In this document: piece by piece, positions 49,030 through 58,391 of the stretch
Numbering within the stretch: position 1 is the stretch's first letter
How the letters are laid out: the number at the start of each line of letters is the position of its first letter
Source: Pichia kudriavzevii
Taxonomy: Eukaryota; Ascomycota; Pichiomycetes; Pichiales; Pichiaceae
DNA: 64,000 nucleotides
NCBI RefSeq assembly: GCF_003054445.1
Contig: NC_042507.1
Coordinates: 372,001 to 436,000 of the forward strand
Direction of reading: 5' to 3'
Translations under genes and position numbers: made by a program
Notes under the pieces: generated by a model
The model's input: the letters and a program-made list of their open reading frames with translations, nothing else
What the model was told of the DNA's origin: nothing
Database searches by the model: none

Positions 49030-50757
49030 ATGCATAAAAAGCTTGTAGACATCAACACCATAAATACAATACCTATAGTGCAAGGGGACCCTCTTCAGAT
49101 CAGATTATTGCTAAGGATGATGGATGATAGGTACAGACAGCAGTTTCTTGAAATATCCCAATCCACAATTTCGTACATTCAGAAAACAACCACGAGGTCC
49201 AAAAATGAGGACAGTTTGGTGGAATTTGACAATGTTCTTACGTTTTGGACAACACTAGCAAAGTCAAGTGACGTGATTCAGCATGGTAAAAGACTTGAAA
49301 ATTTGAGTTGGAGGCTAATCAATAGGAGAATTCTAAAACAAGACGAGTTGAGGAGTCGTGATTTAAACATTGTAGTCGACATATCGAAAGGTACAGAGTG
49401 TAGAGAATTACAGGATTCAGGTAACCGCAGGAAAATGCAAAAAACATTACAGAATTATTCAGTACAACGTCTGCCTTTTAAGAAGGATCAACAACAACAA
49501 AAACAAGTACAAGAGCACACTGGACAGATAAATAAAAGGCCACAAGAGTTTCGAAAAACCAAATTTTTTTATGACCACAGCTTATCATCTCCTGATTCAG
49601 ATACCAGTGTACCTCAAAACTCAATAGATGCTATTACTGAACTCAAAAATGGAAAGGTTTCTACACAGAATGCTGGACAACAACTTGGACAGGTTCCATC
49701 ATTGTTCAATCCACATATGATGGTTGGGAGGAAAAAACTAAATCATTCACAGTTACAAATGACTTCACAACGGTCACACCAAAACTTGCAACACTATCAG
49801 CAGCAGCAAAACCAACAACTTCAACAAGATCATTATAAACATCATCATCATCACCAAAGTTACCAAAATCAACAAAAGCAGCAGAGTCTACAAAAACAGC
49901 AAAATCAACAAAGTCATCCTAATCACCATGCCCACCCTGCTGAAAATACCCTTAAACATGAAAAGTTTGTGGAGTCTGCACAAACATCTGAGCAGCCATC
50001 ATTATTTCAAAAACCAGAAAAAGAAACTTCCAAAATTGTATACTCTTCATCCTCTGAATTCGACCAAGACTCGGATTCAGATTGGTCATCCTTATCTGAT
50101 GCAGAAGAGGAAGAAGAGGAGGATAAAAAACCAAGCCTAAATTTCGAAAAGAAAGCTGTGGTGGATGATGAAATAAAGAGGCCTCAACTAAAAAGAAGTT
50201 TATTAAGTGGTATGTTCCTTGATGAAATGGGTAAAAGCGGAAATGACAAGCAAACATCTAGTGTTAAAGGTAAAAGGTATGATTCATCACATAGATCAAA
50301 TGCACCACCCACAGCATCCACATTATTGCCTACTGCATTATCAACACATATGTTTTTACCAACTACAAACTTCCAAAGTTATCAATCAACGCAACGTGGA
50401 AATAACCCTACGAGCCGGCGAATACGTGATGCTAAAACCATGGGGAAACTCACGAGCGATAACGTTTCTAAAATGAATAGAACTGACGATTTTGATAGTA
50501 ATAACAATAACGGTAGGGCTTACGCTTCCTCTATCCATACACAAACATCATCGATAGATATACCAGGCATTGAGGATAAAATAGAGCGTGATAAGCGAAG
50601 ACTGGAAAGGAAACTAGAAGCAGGAAACGATGGTGCCGAACTGCCATTGCATCTAGTAGATTCTATACAAAATGAAAATAAGCTTTATGAAACACCCGAA
50701 TTTATTGTTGATGATGGGCTTGGAGTTGTCGAAAAGCAATATGGGGAAGAATGGTAA
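49030..50757 (+). CDS. DUF1752 (GATA-like domain) protein, possible Mks1-type regulator
   Basis: A 575-residue nuclear or cytosolic regulator of unknown specific function. Residues about 62-100 (FDNVLTFWTTLAKSSDVIQ followed by RLENLSWR) match DUF1752, a domain shared by fungal AreA-like and Mks1/Reg1-type regulators of nitrogen and carbon metabolism. The rest is low complexity: a Gln/His-rich stretch (about 255-310, with a run of five His), an acidic block DSDWSSLSDAEEEEEED (about 350-370), and a conserved-looking motif KRSLLSGMFLDEM near residue 390 that recalls the C-terminal motif of Mks1. I judge Mks1 relation as possible, not shown. It is intact, with a normal ATG and the same strand as RTT103. 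Confidence 0.55.
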   Translation: MHKKLVDINTINTIPIVQGDPLQIRLLLRMMDDRYRQQFLEISQSTISYIQKTTTRSKNEDSLVEFDNVLTFWTTLAKSSDVIQHGKRLENLSWRLINRRILKQDELRSRDLNIVVDISKGTECRELQDSGNRRKMQKTLQNYSVQRLPFKKDQQQQKQVQEHTGQINKRPQEFRKTKFFYDHSLSSPDSDTSVPQNSIDAITELKNGKVSTQNAGQQLGQVPSLFNPHMMVGRKKLNHSQLQMTSQRSHQNLQHYQQQQNQQLQQDHYKHHHHHQSYQNQQKQQSLQKQQNQQSHPNHHAHPAENTLKHEKFVESAQTSEQPSLFQKPEKETSKIVYSSSSEFDQDSDSDWSSLSDAEEEEEEDKKPSLNFEKKAVVDDEIKRPQLKRSLLSGMFLDEMGKSGNDKQTSSVKGKRYDSSHRSNAPPTASTLLPTALSTHMFLPTTNFQSYQSTQRGNNPTSRRIRDAKTMGKLTSDNVSKMNRTDDFDSNNNNGRAYASSIHTQTSSIDIPGIEDKIERDKRRLERKLEAGNDGAELPLHLVDSIQNENKLYETPEFIVDDGLGVVEKQYGEEW

Positions 50758-50901
50758 TTTGCGGGGATATTCAGATTTATAGTCATAGTTATAGTTATAG
50801 TTAAGTTTATAAGTCTGTTAAAGTTTATATTTATTGTTACGTTTATATTTATGTACATGAAGAAAACTCAACTACATATATATATGCATCATTTCTTTGG
50901 T

Positions 50902-51723
50902 TTATAGTTTCAAGTCAGCAAATGATACAATTGCAGAACGAACAAAAGATCCGTTTGAATTGTCCTTCGAGGCTGATTCAACTTCTAAATCCAATGGGGT
51001 TTTCTTTACCTTCTTTTCAATACGCTTGCCACCAACATGTATATTCTTGATATAGTCGGAACCAGTTAGATAACCTCTCTTTTCGGGATTAGAGTAATAT
51101 TGTATATCACGTCTTGCAATTGGACGTGCTCTTAGAGGTAAGTAGCCTTTATTCTCCAAGAACCAATCCGGAGAATGATGTGCTCTGAATCCGACGCCAC
51201 GTGAATAGTAGACACTGGTGAAAGTTGCACCTGCGCTTTCAATGACTTTAATTGCAGGTCCGGTGGCCTTTGTTGTTTCTACTGGAATTGGACAGGTGTA
51301 GTTTTCGGTGTCTTTCAAAATAGCAACCCCGTCGTTCATTGATCCTGTAACCATGCCAAGATCTTTCATTGTCTTCATATCTAGTAGCTTGACGTTTTCC
51401 AGCTTACCTTGCTCGTAGAATTTCTGAATAGTCGATAGTTTCACCTCATTAAGTATCAACTTTTGGTGTCTATAGAAACCTCTCTTTGGGAACAATTTCC
51501 AAAGGGGCGTTTGACCACCTTCAAACCAGTCTGGGACAGAGGACCTGGCCTTTTGACCCTTCTGACCACGGCCAGACGTCTTACCCAAGCCAGAACCTGG
51601 ACCTCTACCAACCCTCTTGACTCTATTCTTAGAGTCCTGTGTTGGGGTGAGGCGGGCCAAAAGAGAAACCGGACGCGCAAACGATGGACTGGTAGGATGC
51701 AGTGTGGCTAGCCTTGACAACAT
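50902..51723 (-). CDS. MRPL10: Mitochondrial large-subunit ribosomal protein uL15m
   Basis: A 273-residue uL15 protein. A presequence (about 1-30) precedes RVKRVGRGPGSGLGKTSGRGQKGQKAR, the strongly conserved Gly/Arg block of bacterial L15, and then GGQTPLWKLFPKRGF. The C-terminal half is the mitochondrial extension (about 322 residues total in S. cerevisiae). It is a core protein of the mitochondrial 54S subunit. It is complete and starts at the ATG at 51723. The DUF1752 gene converges on it with 145 bases between stops. Confidence 0.95.
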   Translation of the reverse strand: MLSRLATLHPTSPSFARPVSLLARLTPTQDSKNRVKRVGRGPGSGLGKTSGRGQKGQKARSSVPDWFEGGQTPLWKLFPKRGFYRHQKLILNEVKLSTIQKFYEQGKLENVKLLDMKTMKDLGMVTGSMNDGVAILKDTENYTCPIPVETTKATGPAIKVIESAGATFTSVYYSRGVGFRAHHSPDWFLENKGYLPLRARPIARRDIQYYSNPEKRGYLTGSDYIKNIHVGGKRIEKKVKKTPLDLEVESASKDNSNGSFVRSAIVSFADLKL

Positions 51724-52021
51724 TGCTCTTCGATATGTTTCTGACTCCCTAGGGGTTCGCTATGTATTCAAAGTTATTAATACAAGTCGTCTATTAAAGA
51801 GTTCGTCGACAAATTTGAGAAAACATGAAGAGGATCTGAAGTGAAAAGTAAGAAAATGGTGAAATTGAAATTCGCTAAATAAGAAAAACTCCAAGAAATA
51901 GGGGGAGGAAGAAAAAAAAATAAAAAAAAAACAGCAAAGATAATCCAAGTTGGCGGTTAAAGTTCATGGTTGTCTACACTTTTTCAATCGGTGAACTCAA
52001 TAATCCAGGGTGGGGGAGGAG

Positions 52022-53047
52022 TCATACGTTGACCAAGTACTTATAGTAAATGGCAACCAAGGAAGAGAGCAAGGCCCCCAAGAGGAGAATGTGGACAAGT
52101 TTGTCACCAACAACAAGAGGAACATCCACGTAAACCCCGTCAAAGTCACCATTGGAATAATAGTGCAACATTTCATTTTCCTTTTCTTGCCAATGGGACT
52201 CTATCCAGGGCTCCACCTCCCTGTCTATAGTTTGAACGTCTATTAGTATCGAGACCAGCGGCGGCTGGTTCCCCCAAATGTACAGCTGGACAACGTTAAA
52301 GACATCCTGGGCCATCCTATCAAGCGAACACCCCTTATACCCCATTGTCAGCGTGATGACTTGGTTACCCATCTCTTTAACTGCCAACTGTAGTCCCTTA
52401 ACGCGTGGTAACAATACCCCATTCCAGATTGGCTTGTTAGTTTTCCGTGCCCATTGGTGTGATTTTTCACGGTTGTTATGTGACATATTGGTGCCTTCGG
52501 GGAAGATCAGCATCCAAAAGGAATCACGTTTGCTGGTTTCGTTGAATTGACAGGCCATCTTTTCTGCGTCCCTTTGCCAATTACGGGCAAGAAATACAAA
52601 GGAATAGTTGATCATTCCGTAACCCAAAATAGGCAACTTCTTTAATGACTCCTTCATAATGATGTAAATATGTGCTCCCATATCGCCAACATTTCTATAT
52701 GCCAAATACCAGATGTACAGCCAGTCGGTGTACATTTGATGGTTGGCAATGACAATTGCCCGACGTGGTAACTGCAATTGCCCCGCATTGTAGTATCTGG
52801 CCATGGCCTCTCTGTCTTTGAAGACCAACCTCAATGTCGTCCCGCTCGTAAACCAGCAAGTGCAAAACGTGAGGAGCTGTATGAACCATCGCTTCGAATC
52901 ATCAAGCCATTCTTGCGTGTGACGTCCATTGATTGTTAGGATGAGCCATTGAATAGAAACAATGGTAACACAACCGGAGAAAAACACAATTCCAAACAGT
53001 AACTGACGAATCGGCCAGTAAAGGAGGCGCCAGGAAATAATCGGCAT
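52022..53047 (-). CDS. Lysophospholipid acyltransferase, Cst26/AGPAT5-like
   Basis: A 341-residue membrane acyltransferase, started at the first ATG (53047); the frame runs 156 bases further upstream only from a TTG. Motif I NHQMYTDW (H-x4-D), motif III FPEGTN and the following substrate pocket are typical of the plsC/LPLAT superfamily. At least two N-terminal and one C-terminal hydrophobic segments are present. S. cerevisiae relatives are Cst26 (397) and YDR018C, which transfer acyl chains to lysophosphatidylinositol and similar lipids in the ER. The closest of these cannot be chosen from reading alone. PHA2 lies upstream in tandem. Confidence 0.85.
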   Translation of the reverse strand: MPIISWRLLYWPIRQLLFGIVFFSGCVTIVSIQWLILTINGRHTQEWLDDSKRWFIQLLTFCTCWFTSGTTLRLVFKDREAMARYYNAGQLQLPRRAIVIANHQMYTDWLYIWYLAYRNVGDMGAHIYIIMKESLKKLPILGYGMINYSFVFLARNWQRDAEKMACQFNETSKRDSFWMLIFPEGTNMSHNNREKSHQWARKTNKPIWNGVLLPRVKGLQLAVKEMGNQVITLTMGYKGCSLDRMAQDVFNVVQLYIWGNQPPLVSILIDVQTIDREVEPWIESHWQEKENEMLHYYSNGDFDGVYVDVPLVVGDKLVHILLLGALLSSLVAIYYKYLVNV

Positions 53048-53222
53048 GGATGTGTGTCCTATAATAATAAGATAAGGACGAGAGAAAAGATTATATGGAT
53101 AAGGACAAACACTATTGAGAAGAACAAGAGAAAACCTTGTTTCTCTGTCAAAATATAACCTATTTAAATGGCAAATTTGTACATCAACAATACCCAACCC
53201 CAAACTCTAAACGAGTCTACCC

Positions 53223-53250
53223 AAAAAAAAAAAAAAAAAAAAAAAAAAAG
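53223..53250. repeat. Poly(A) tract
   Basis: A pure A-run of about 27 bases in the gap between the acyltransferase start and the PHA2 stop. It acts as promoter poly(dA:dT), and may be affected by sequencing error. Confidence 0.85.
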
Positions 53251-53258
53251 GACTCACT

Positions 53259-54128
53259 CTAGTAAACTCCCGCAACTATAGCAATTCCAATTTGTTGAGC
53301 CGCCTCTGCTATTCTCCCAGCAAATTCCTCCCCCCTCGCTTCCTCGTCAAAACAGTCCACCACAAAAACTTTACCCACGCCGTTGCCCACGCCGTTGCCC
53401 AGCGGCCGACTGGTAACGCCGGCGACGCCCACGCCGCGGGCGGCAAGCTCCGCCATGGCGCGTGCTACCCCTGCAGGAGCAGAGGGGTCCCCGTGCGGAG
53501 CAAGAAGGAGCATACCTTTGTCGGCGATTTTCCTGTCGGCGATTTTCCTGTCGGCGGAATAGTGCTGACGGCCAAGCACTAAAAAGCGGGTAGTATTAGA
53601 AGGATCATCTTCAACGGGGGACTGAATAATTGGTACATTATGAACGTGTGCTGCCGATAGAGGTGCTAAAGCTGCCACTGATAAACTTCTCAGTTTACTC
53701 ACTGCCAAAACTGCCGCAGCAGTAGATGACTCGTCTACCTGTATTGGACTCTCAAGTTTGGCCAAAATATTTCGACACTGTCCCCACACCTGTGGATGTG
53801 AATGCACTTCTTTAATACCATTTATCGATGCCGCATATCCAACCAAGGCATGGTGGATTGCTACATATTCTTCGCCAACCACTTGGAAGTTTGCCTTCCC
53901 CCCTACAAACCAGTCGACAATCAAATCAAAGGTGAAAATCACTTGTCCATTGGTGGAATTTTCAAAGGGGACAATTGCATAGTCGACACTGCCGTCATTC
54001 ATTGATTGGAAACATGCTCCAATAGATTTTTGTGGTAAATATTCAACTTCCCCGTTGGCATTCGGGAAATGCTGCACTGCAGCCTGGTACGAGTACGTAC
54101 CTGCCGGTCCTAAATACCCGACTCTCAT
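53259..54128 (-). CDS. PHA2: Prephenate dehydratase
   Basis: A 289-residue enzyme that converts prephenate to phenylpyruvate, the branch step to phenylalanine. The catalytic domain (about 1-185) shows GYLGPAGTYSYQAA, IVPFENSTNGQV, the HSHPQ region and the essential TRF motif (NTTRFLVLG). The C-terminal ACT-type regulatory domain keeps a TSRP motif (equivalent to ESRP for Phe binding). The 3' third is much richer in G+C than its neighbours and carries two short tandem duplications: a 15-base repeat giving DRKIADRKIADK and a 12-base repeat giving GNGVGNGVG. They keep the frame and may be recent. Confidence 0.93.
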   Translation of the reverse strand: MRVGYLGPAGTYSYQAAVQHFPNANGEVEYLPQKSIGACFQSMNDGSVDYAIVPFENSTNGQVIFTFDLIVDWFVGGKANFQVVGEEYVAIHHALVGYAASINGIKEVHSHPQVWGQCRNILAKLESPIQVDESSTAAAVLAVSKLRSLSVAALAPLSAAHVHNVPIIQSPVEDDPSNTTRFLVLGRQHYSADRKIADRKIADKGMLLLAPHGDPSAPAGVARAMAELAARGVGVAGVTSRPLGNGVGNGVGKVFVVDCFDEEARGEEFAGRIAEAAQQIGIAIVAGVY

Positions 54129-54823
54129 TGTCCGCGTTTGATGTTGATTATGCTTCTCCTAGAGATCATTCTCTCTCCCCAAGGAGAGTGTCCTTGTTGG
54201 CACTGTGGAACAGATTCTTGCGAAATCCAGCGAATATTTTCGTCCATGGCTGGAAAAGTCATTGCCGGTACAGGAACACGCCCTGCGGAAAACCACTTTC
54301 AGTATTGGGGGCTTGCTTTTCAGTGTGGACATTATATCCTGTTGTAATGGCTAGATGCTAAAATGACGAGGTAACGGATGTTGTATGTGGCATGCTTCTT
54401 TGTGGGTGTCCCTGTTTCCAGTACAGGGTACACCAGGACGTACGGGCAATACAGACCACGTTGGCGATAGCGATGGTGATGGTGATGGTGATGGTGATGG
54501 TGATGGTGATGGTGATGGTGATGGTGATGGTGATGGTGATGGTGATGGTGATGGTGATAGCGATGGTGATGGCTGGGTTATGTGGAACGGTGCTCACGAG
54601 ATACAAGTACCAACCCCTACCAGTGCCAACTTCGCCTCCATCGGTTTCTACATTGCTGTCACACCGTGTAGGAGGCGACCACATCTACGCCTCCGGTGGA
54701 TTTCTCAGGCGTGTTTTGCGAGCTCTATTCGACGTGTACCTACTGGAAAGCGTTTTTACTCTTTATACAAGTATCTCATGAGGATTACCGTGGGAAAAAA
54801 AATAGACTGGGTCATGTCTTACC
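54129..54823. other. Intergenic region upstream of PHA2, downstream of ATP11
   Basis: About 695 bases. It contains the GGTGAT array (54472-54570) and otherwise no convincing gene. Several open frames on both strands run through the array only because the repeat lacks stop codons. Confidence 0.5.
54472..54570. repeat. Hexanucleotide microsatellite (GATGGT)n
   Basis: About 16 copies of GATGGT, bordered at each end by the variant GATAGCGATGGTGAT. It is open in several frames (Gly-Asp, Met-Val, Ile-Thr repeats), which explains long spurious open frames here. Likely length-variable. Confidence 0.95.
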
Positions 54824-55783
54824 TTAGTGTTCCATCGTTTGTGACAGCTTAACAACAGCTTCAATGTCAAAGTCGGTTTCTCCTGCATTGAATTGCCGGA
54901 CTAGTTCCAACCTGGCCTTCTCGACATCGCTGCCTGTGCCAAATGCTCCATAGAACCTCTGGACATTCAATAACAACAGTTGGGCATCGGACATGGTCAA
55001 CGCGGCATTTTCATCAACGTGGCCGTTCATCAACACGAGTCCCTTCTCAGCACTCAGCTCTTGATGGAAGGAAATGGTTGTATGTGGCCGTGCATATTCT
55101 CCGTGAAGTTTGTACTCCATCAAAGTAGTGATCATACAATGCGTAGTGTTTGGTCCAACAAATGACCATTGAACAAAGTGAAGTTCCATGGGAGTTTTGC
55201 CATCCTCCTTGTTACCTTCGACCTGTGCATCCTCCCTAGGTAGAGGAAGGACAAAAGTTGGGAACTTCCTCGCATTGAGGTACATTTTGAAATAGCTCTC
55301 CGTTGGTGCAACACCAACAACAGATCTTTCATCCTTTGCAAATTTTGCTCTCCAGAGAAATTCAATCTCCTTCTCTCCTAATTCCCTAACTTTCTCCAAA
55401 ATGAGGTAATCTTCCAATGTCTTGAATTTCCCTTTTGGTGCGTCCTTGCTGATGGGATCTAGCATTTTCTTACCCTGTTGTGCCTCCTTGATCGCCAGTG
55501 CCGCCTCGTAGTCTTCTAATTCTTTCAAGGGGTCAATCATGTTGAGCTCCTTCTTACGCTCTTCAATAGTGTCTTTCATTTCCTCAATGAGCTCATCCGG
55601 TGACTCGATTCCTTTTTGACGTGCAATCGCCTCCAGTTTAGCACGGTATTTGTCTTTAATTTGACGATCAATAACCGTTTTGGACTGTAGAAAACGAACA
55701 TTCGTCACCGACGCAGTACGTATAGAATGTCTGCCTAAAAACCTTATACTAGTAAACACTGACACACTTTTAACTCCAATCAT
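54824..55783 (-). CDS. ATP11: F1-ATPase assembly chaperone Atp11
   Basis: A 319-residue mitochondrial matrix protein (318 in S. cerevisiae) that binds the F1 beta subunit before assembly of the F1 hexamer. There is a basic presequence (1-40) and a long charged helix (about 45-110, KYRAKLEAIARQKGIESP...), then the conserved ATP11 domain from KTLEDYLILEKV to the end, including FLWRAKFAKDERSVVGVAP, YFKMYLNARKFPTFVLPLPR and VQWSFVGPNTTHCMITTLME. The ATG at 55783 gives a normal presequence. It diverges from the CSI2-like gene. Confidence 0.95.
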   Translation of the reverse strand: MIGVKSVSVFTSIRFLGRHSIRTASVTNVRFLQSKTVIDRQIKDKYRAKLEAIARQKGIESPDELIEEMKDTIEERKKELNMIDPLKELEDYEAALAIKEAQQGKKMLDPISKDAPKGKFKTLEDYLILEKVRELGEKEIEFLWRAKFAKDERSVVGVAPTESYFKMYLNARKFPTFVLPLPREDAQVEGNKEDGKTPMELHFVQWSFVGPNTTHCMITTLMEYKLHGEYARPHTTISFHQELSAEKGLVLMNGHVDENAALTMSDAQLLLLNVQRFYGAFGTGSDVEKARLELVRQFNAGETDFDIEAVVKLSQTMEH

Positions 55784-56429
55784 AGTTGGTGTTCAAAATA
55801 TGCTAATAAAACACAACAAGACTAAATTGGAAAACTTCACTCAAAATTCCATTGGCTCTATAATTCCATTTTTTACACCCTCGCTTTAATTCTAACAGAG
55901 AGGCTCAACTGTGACGTTTCCACAGTGCAACAACCACATCTTGCAGGTCTGAGAATGTACAGCTTGTTCCCGTTAGAACATGTTCCTTATAGTTGGATTT
56001 TATGATTATTGAAAGAATTCAAACTCCAGCTTTAGCTTCTACTTTTAAAAAAACATAGAAATCCTCTTTTTTTTTCCTTTAAACTCTAATTTTATTGAGT
56101 GTAATAATAGTGTGTTTGTGTAACTTCACCGAGTATTCGGTATGAGGTTGTCTGTCTTGTTCGACGTTTTATAAGAAGGAAAGACCCTACTCTTTACTCT
56201 ATCACAAATACACTTTTCAATAATATTAAGGAAAATGACAACATCTGCCATTTTTTATTAATTGAACTAAGAATTGCCTATTTGAGAAAAACATAAATAT
56301 ACCGATTAATTTCAATGAATCAAGGGGAGACCTGCTTCCACATTATTAAGATGGATCTATTTGGGTTCAACAAACCTATTTTTATCAGAAAGTCTTTGCT
56401 GGTGTGTCTATACCAAAAAATTATTGGAT
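55784..56429. promoter_or_regulatory. Divergent promoter of ATP11 and the CSI2-like gene
   Basis: About 645 AT-rich bases with T-runs. I recognise no RNA gene, no defined factor site and no further coding sequence. Confidence 0.4.
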
Positions 56430-57311
56430 ATGGCTGTAACTGGTTCGTATATAGTCAATAGCAAAACAGTCTCCTCTAGTAGGCTCCTCTCCTCAAGCAA
56501 AGCGGTCTCCTACAAGGACAGAGCCGTTGAAATCCCAAATTCAGCTTCAAACCCTTTCTTACAATCTTCACGTTTTAAACAGGGGACTCTATATGTTATT
56601 ATTTTCCCCATAATATTTGCATTTATTTTGATTTATATCTTGGGTGCAATTATCCAGAAATACAGGGCCAATAAACAAGCAAGAAAAATTGAACCATTTG
56701 ATAAGGATTATGAAGGTATTGACGATATTTATTCTGTTGACGACTATAATAATGATAACGAATTAGATCCCTTTAATGATAGGAACGAAATCAACCCTGA
56801 CTTTATTTCTCAATATCGTCGTTCAATGGACCATTTGAAGGGAAACTTGGGAAAACATACAAGAAACTCCTCGGTCGGCACAATACTCAAAATTGACCTG
56901 AACAGTCAGCCAAATCTACAACCTACACATTACCAAGAGAGATCCACACAGCCCCCAGTTTATAGTATTGAAAGCAATGATCAGTCATACGTCTCTCTGC
57001 CCCAAGGTACGGCAGATTCAGCTTCATACTTTTTGGCTGCCGAACCATCGAAGCAACACCCCCCTCCAACTTCGAGGTCACATCTACATTCCAGATCTTT
57101 GAGTACACAAGCATTGGATGATTTTTTGAGTACTGGAGAGTTACCTGTACCAAATACATCATATGATATACCCGTATCGAGACATTCAAGATCAAGATCC
57201 ACTAGTCCTCAAAGATCTCCACAACCACGTCGTACTACAGTATATACCCAGCAAACATCCAGGAATAATTCGCCATCCCGTAGTCCAGTTAGATCTTTAC
57301 GGGGTGTTTAG
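56430..57311 (+). CDS. Single-pass membrane protein, weakly Csi2-like
   Basis: A 293-residue protein, started at the first ATG (56430); the frame opens 69 bases earlier at a TTG. One strong hydrophobic helix, IIFPIIFAFILIYILGAII (about residues 54-75), separates a short Ser-rich N-terminus from a long cytosolic tail. The tail is acidic near the membrane, then Ser/Pro/Arg-rich, with motifs such as STQALDDFLSTGEL and repeated RSRS and RSPxR. This layout recalls S. cerevisiae Csi2 and related proteins of chitin deposition, but the identity is low and I claim no function. Probably a phosphoprotein at the plasma membrane or Golgi. Confidence 0.55.
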   Translation: MAVTGSYIVNSKTVSSSRLLSSSKAVSYKDRAVEIPNSASNPFLQSSRFKQGTLYVIIFPIIFAFILIYILGAIIQKYRANKQARKIEPFDKDYEGIDDIYSVDDYNNDNELDPFNDRNEINPDFISQYRRSMDHLKGNLGKHTRNSSVGTILKIDLNSQPNLQPTHYQERSTQPPVYSIESNDQSYVSLPQGTADSASYFLAAEPSKQHPPPTSRSHLHSRSLSTQALDDFLSTGELPVPNTSYDIPVSRHSRSRSTSPQRSPQPRRTTVYTQQTSRNNSPSRSPVRSLRGV

Positions 57312-57429
57312 AAGGAGGTCTAGAAACAAAATTTTACAGATCGTTATTTAATTGATCTTTATTAACTTTACTTTAAAAAATATTTCGAATAACTAATATA
57401 TGTTGTAGACTGATATAAATCAAACAATT

Positions 57430-58159
57430 TTACATTATAGCACAGCTAGATGACGATGAACCCTCGTTTGAGACACCAATGTTGGTCACTGCTGACGGAG
57501 TTGAAGTTAGTGCAATTCTTGCAGCTTCTGTGAAGACCTCCTTGACACCTCTATTTTTCATAGCTGAACATTCCAAGTACCTCAAAGCACCAATTTCTTT
57601 AGCAACAGCAACACCTTCTTCGTAGCTAACCAATCTTTTAAGCTTTCCATCATTATTATAAGCAGAAGTACCTAAATTTAGATCTTCATCGGTGTGATCG
57701 TTAGATTGTCTCAAATCAGCCTTTAATGCAACCAAAATCAATTTAACTCCTTCACAGTGTTCCAAAATCTCGCCAACCCATTTATTCTTAACGTTATCTA
57801 GAGAGTCATGAGAATCAATCGAAAAGCAAAGTATGATACAATGGGTATCAGAGTATGATAATGATCTCAACTTATCAAACTCTTCTTGACCAGCAGTATC
57901 CCATAATGACAATTGAACCTGTTGTCCATCAATAAAAATGTCATGGATGTAGTTTTCAAACACTGTTGGCTCGTAAACTTTTGGAAAATACCCACGGGTG
58001 AAAACATTAAGTAAAGAGGTTTTACCACATGCACCATCACCTAAGATGACAATTTTTCTTTGAACTGTACCCATAGTTGTTAGTAATCTTTTCACATATA
58101 GCTTCACTATGTTCCCGTAAATACATACCTGCTTTAGGTGGGCTTCCGCAGAGAGGCAT
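57430..58159 (-). CDS. RHO3: Rho-type GTPase Rho3, one short intron
   Basis: Two minus-strand exons: 58129-58159 (encoding MPLCGSPPKA plus one base) and 57430-58064. Joined, they give 221 residues reading MPLCGSPPKAVQRKIVILGD, matching the LCGS N-terminus of S. cerevisiae Rho3, whose cysteine is a palmitoylation site. The GTPase core has GDGACGKT (P-loop), the effector loop YEPTVFENYIHD, DTAGQEE and the ALK/ADL guanine site, and the C-terminus is the CAAX box CAIM for prenylation. Rho3 directs exocytosis and polarised actin. Without the intron the frame would give an in-phase ATG (MGTVQRK) lacking the conserved cysteine. Confidence 0.92.
58065..58128 (-). other. RHO3 intron (64 nt)
   Basis: Donor GTATGT at 58123-58128, branch site TACTAAC at 58079-58085 and acceptor ACAG ending at 58065, only about 14 bases after the branch. 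All three signals match the consensus, and the junction (G|TT, Val) links the conserved N-terminus to the GTPase core. Confidence 0.88.
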
Positions 58160-58391
58160 TGTTGATATTTGAAGTGGAAAAACAATAATAGGAGGGAAAA
58201 ACAGCAGCAATAAATTAGAAGGCTTTATTTACATTTATCATCTTCTCGTTTCATTTTTATTTCATTTTATTTCATTCATACTTTTTTTTCACAGCCTTAT
58301 TACGATTTCCACGAAATGATCAGTGATTTCATTTACGTTGATATCTTTCCTCTTTTCTTTACCAGTTTGGTTAGATCGGTCTGTGTGCAAA

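Noticed and set aside
54358-54852. Several long open frames through the GATGGT array on both strands
   Set aside because: They are simple repeat translation (Gly-Asp, Met-Val, Ile-Thr) with no other conserved content; a hexamer without stop codons always gives open frames.
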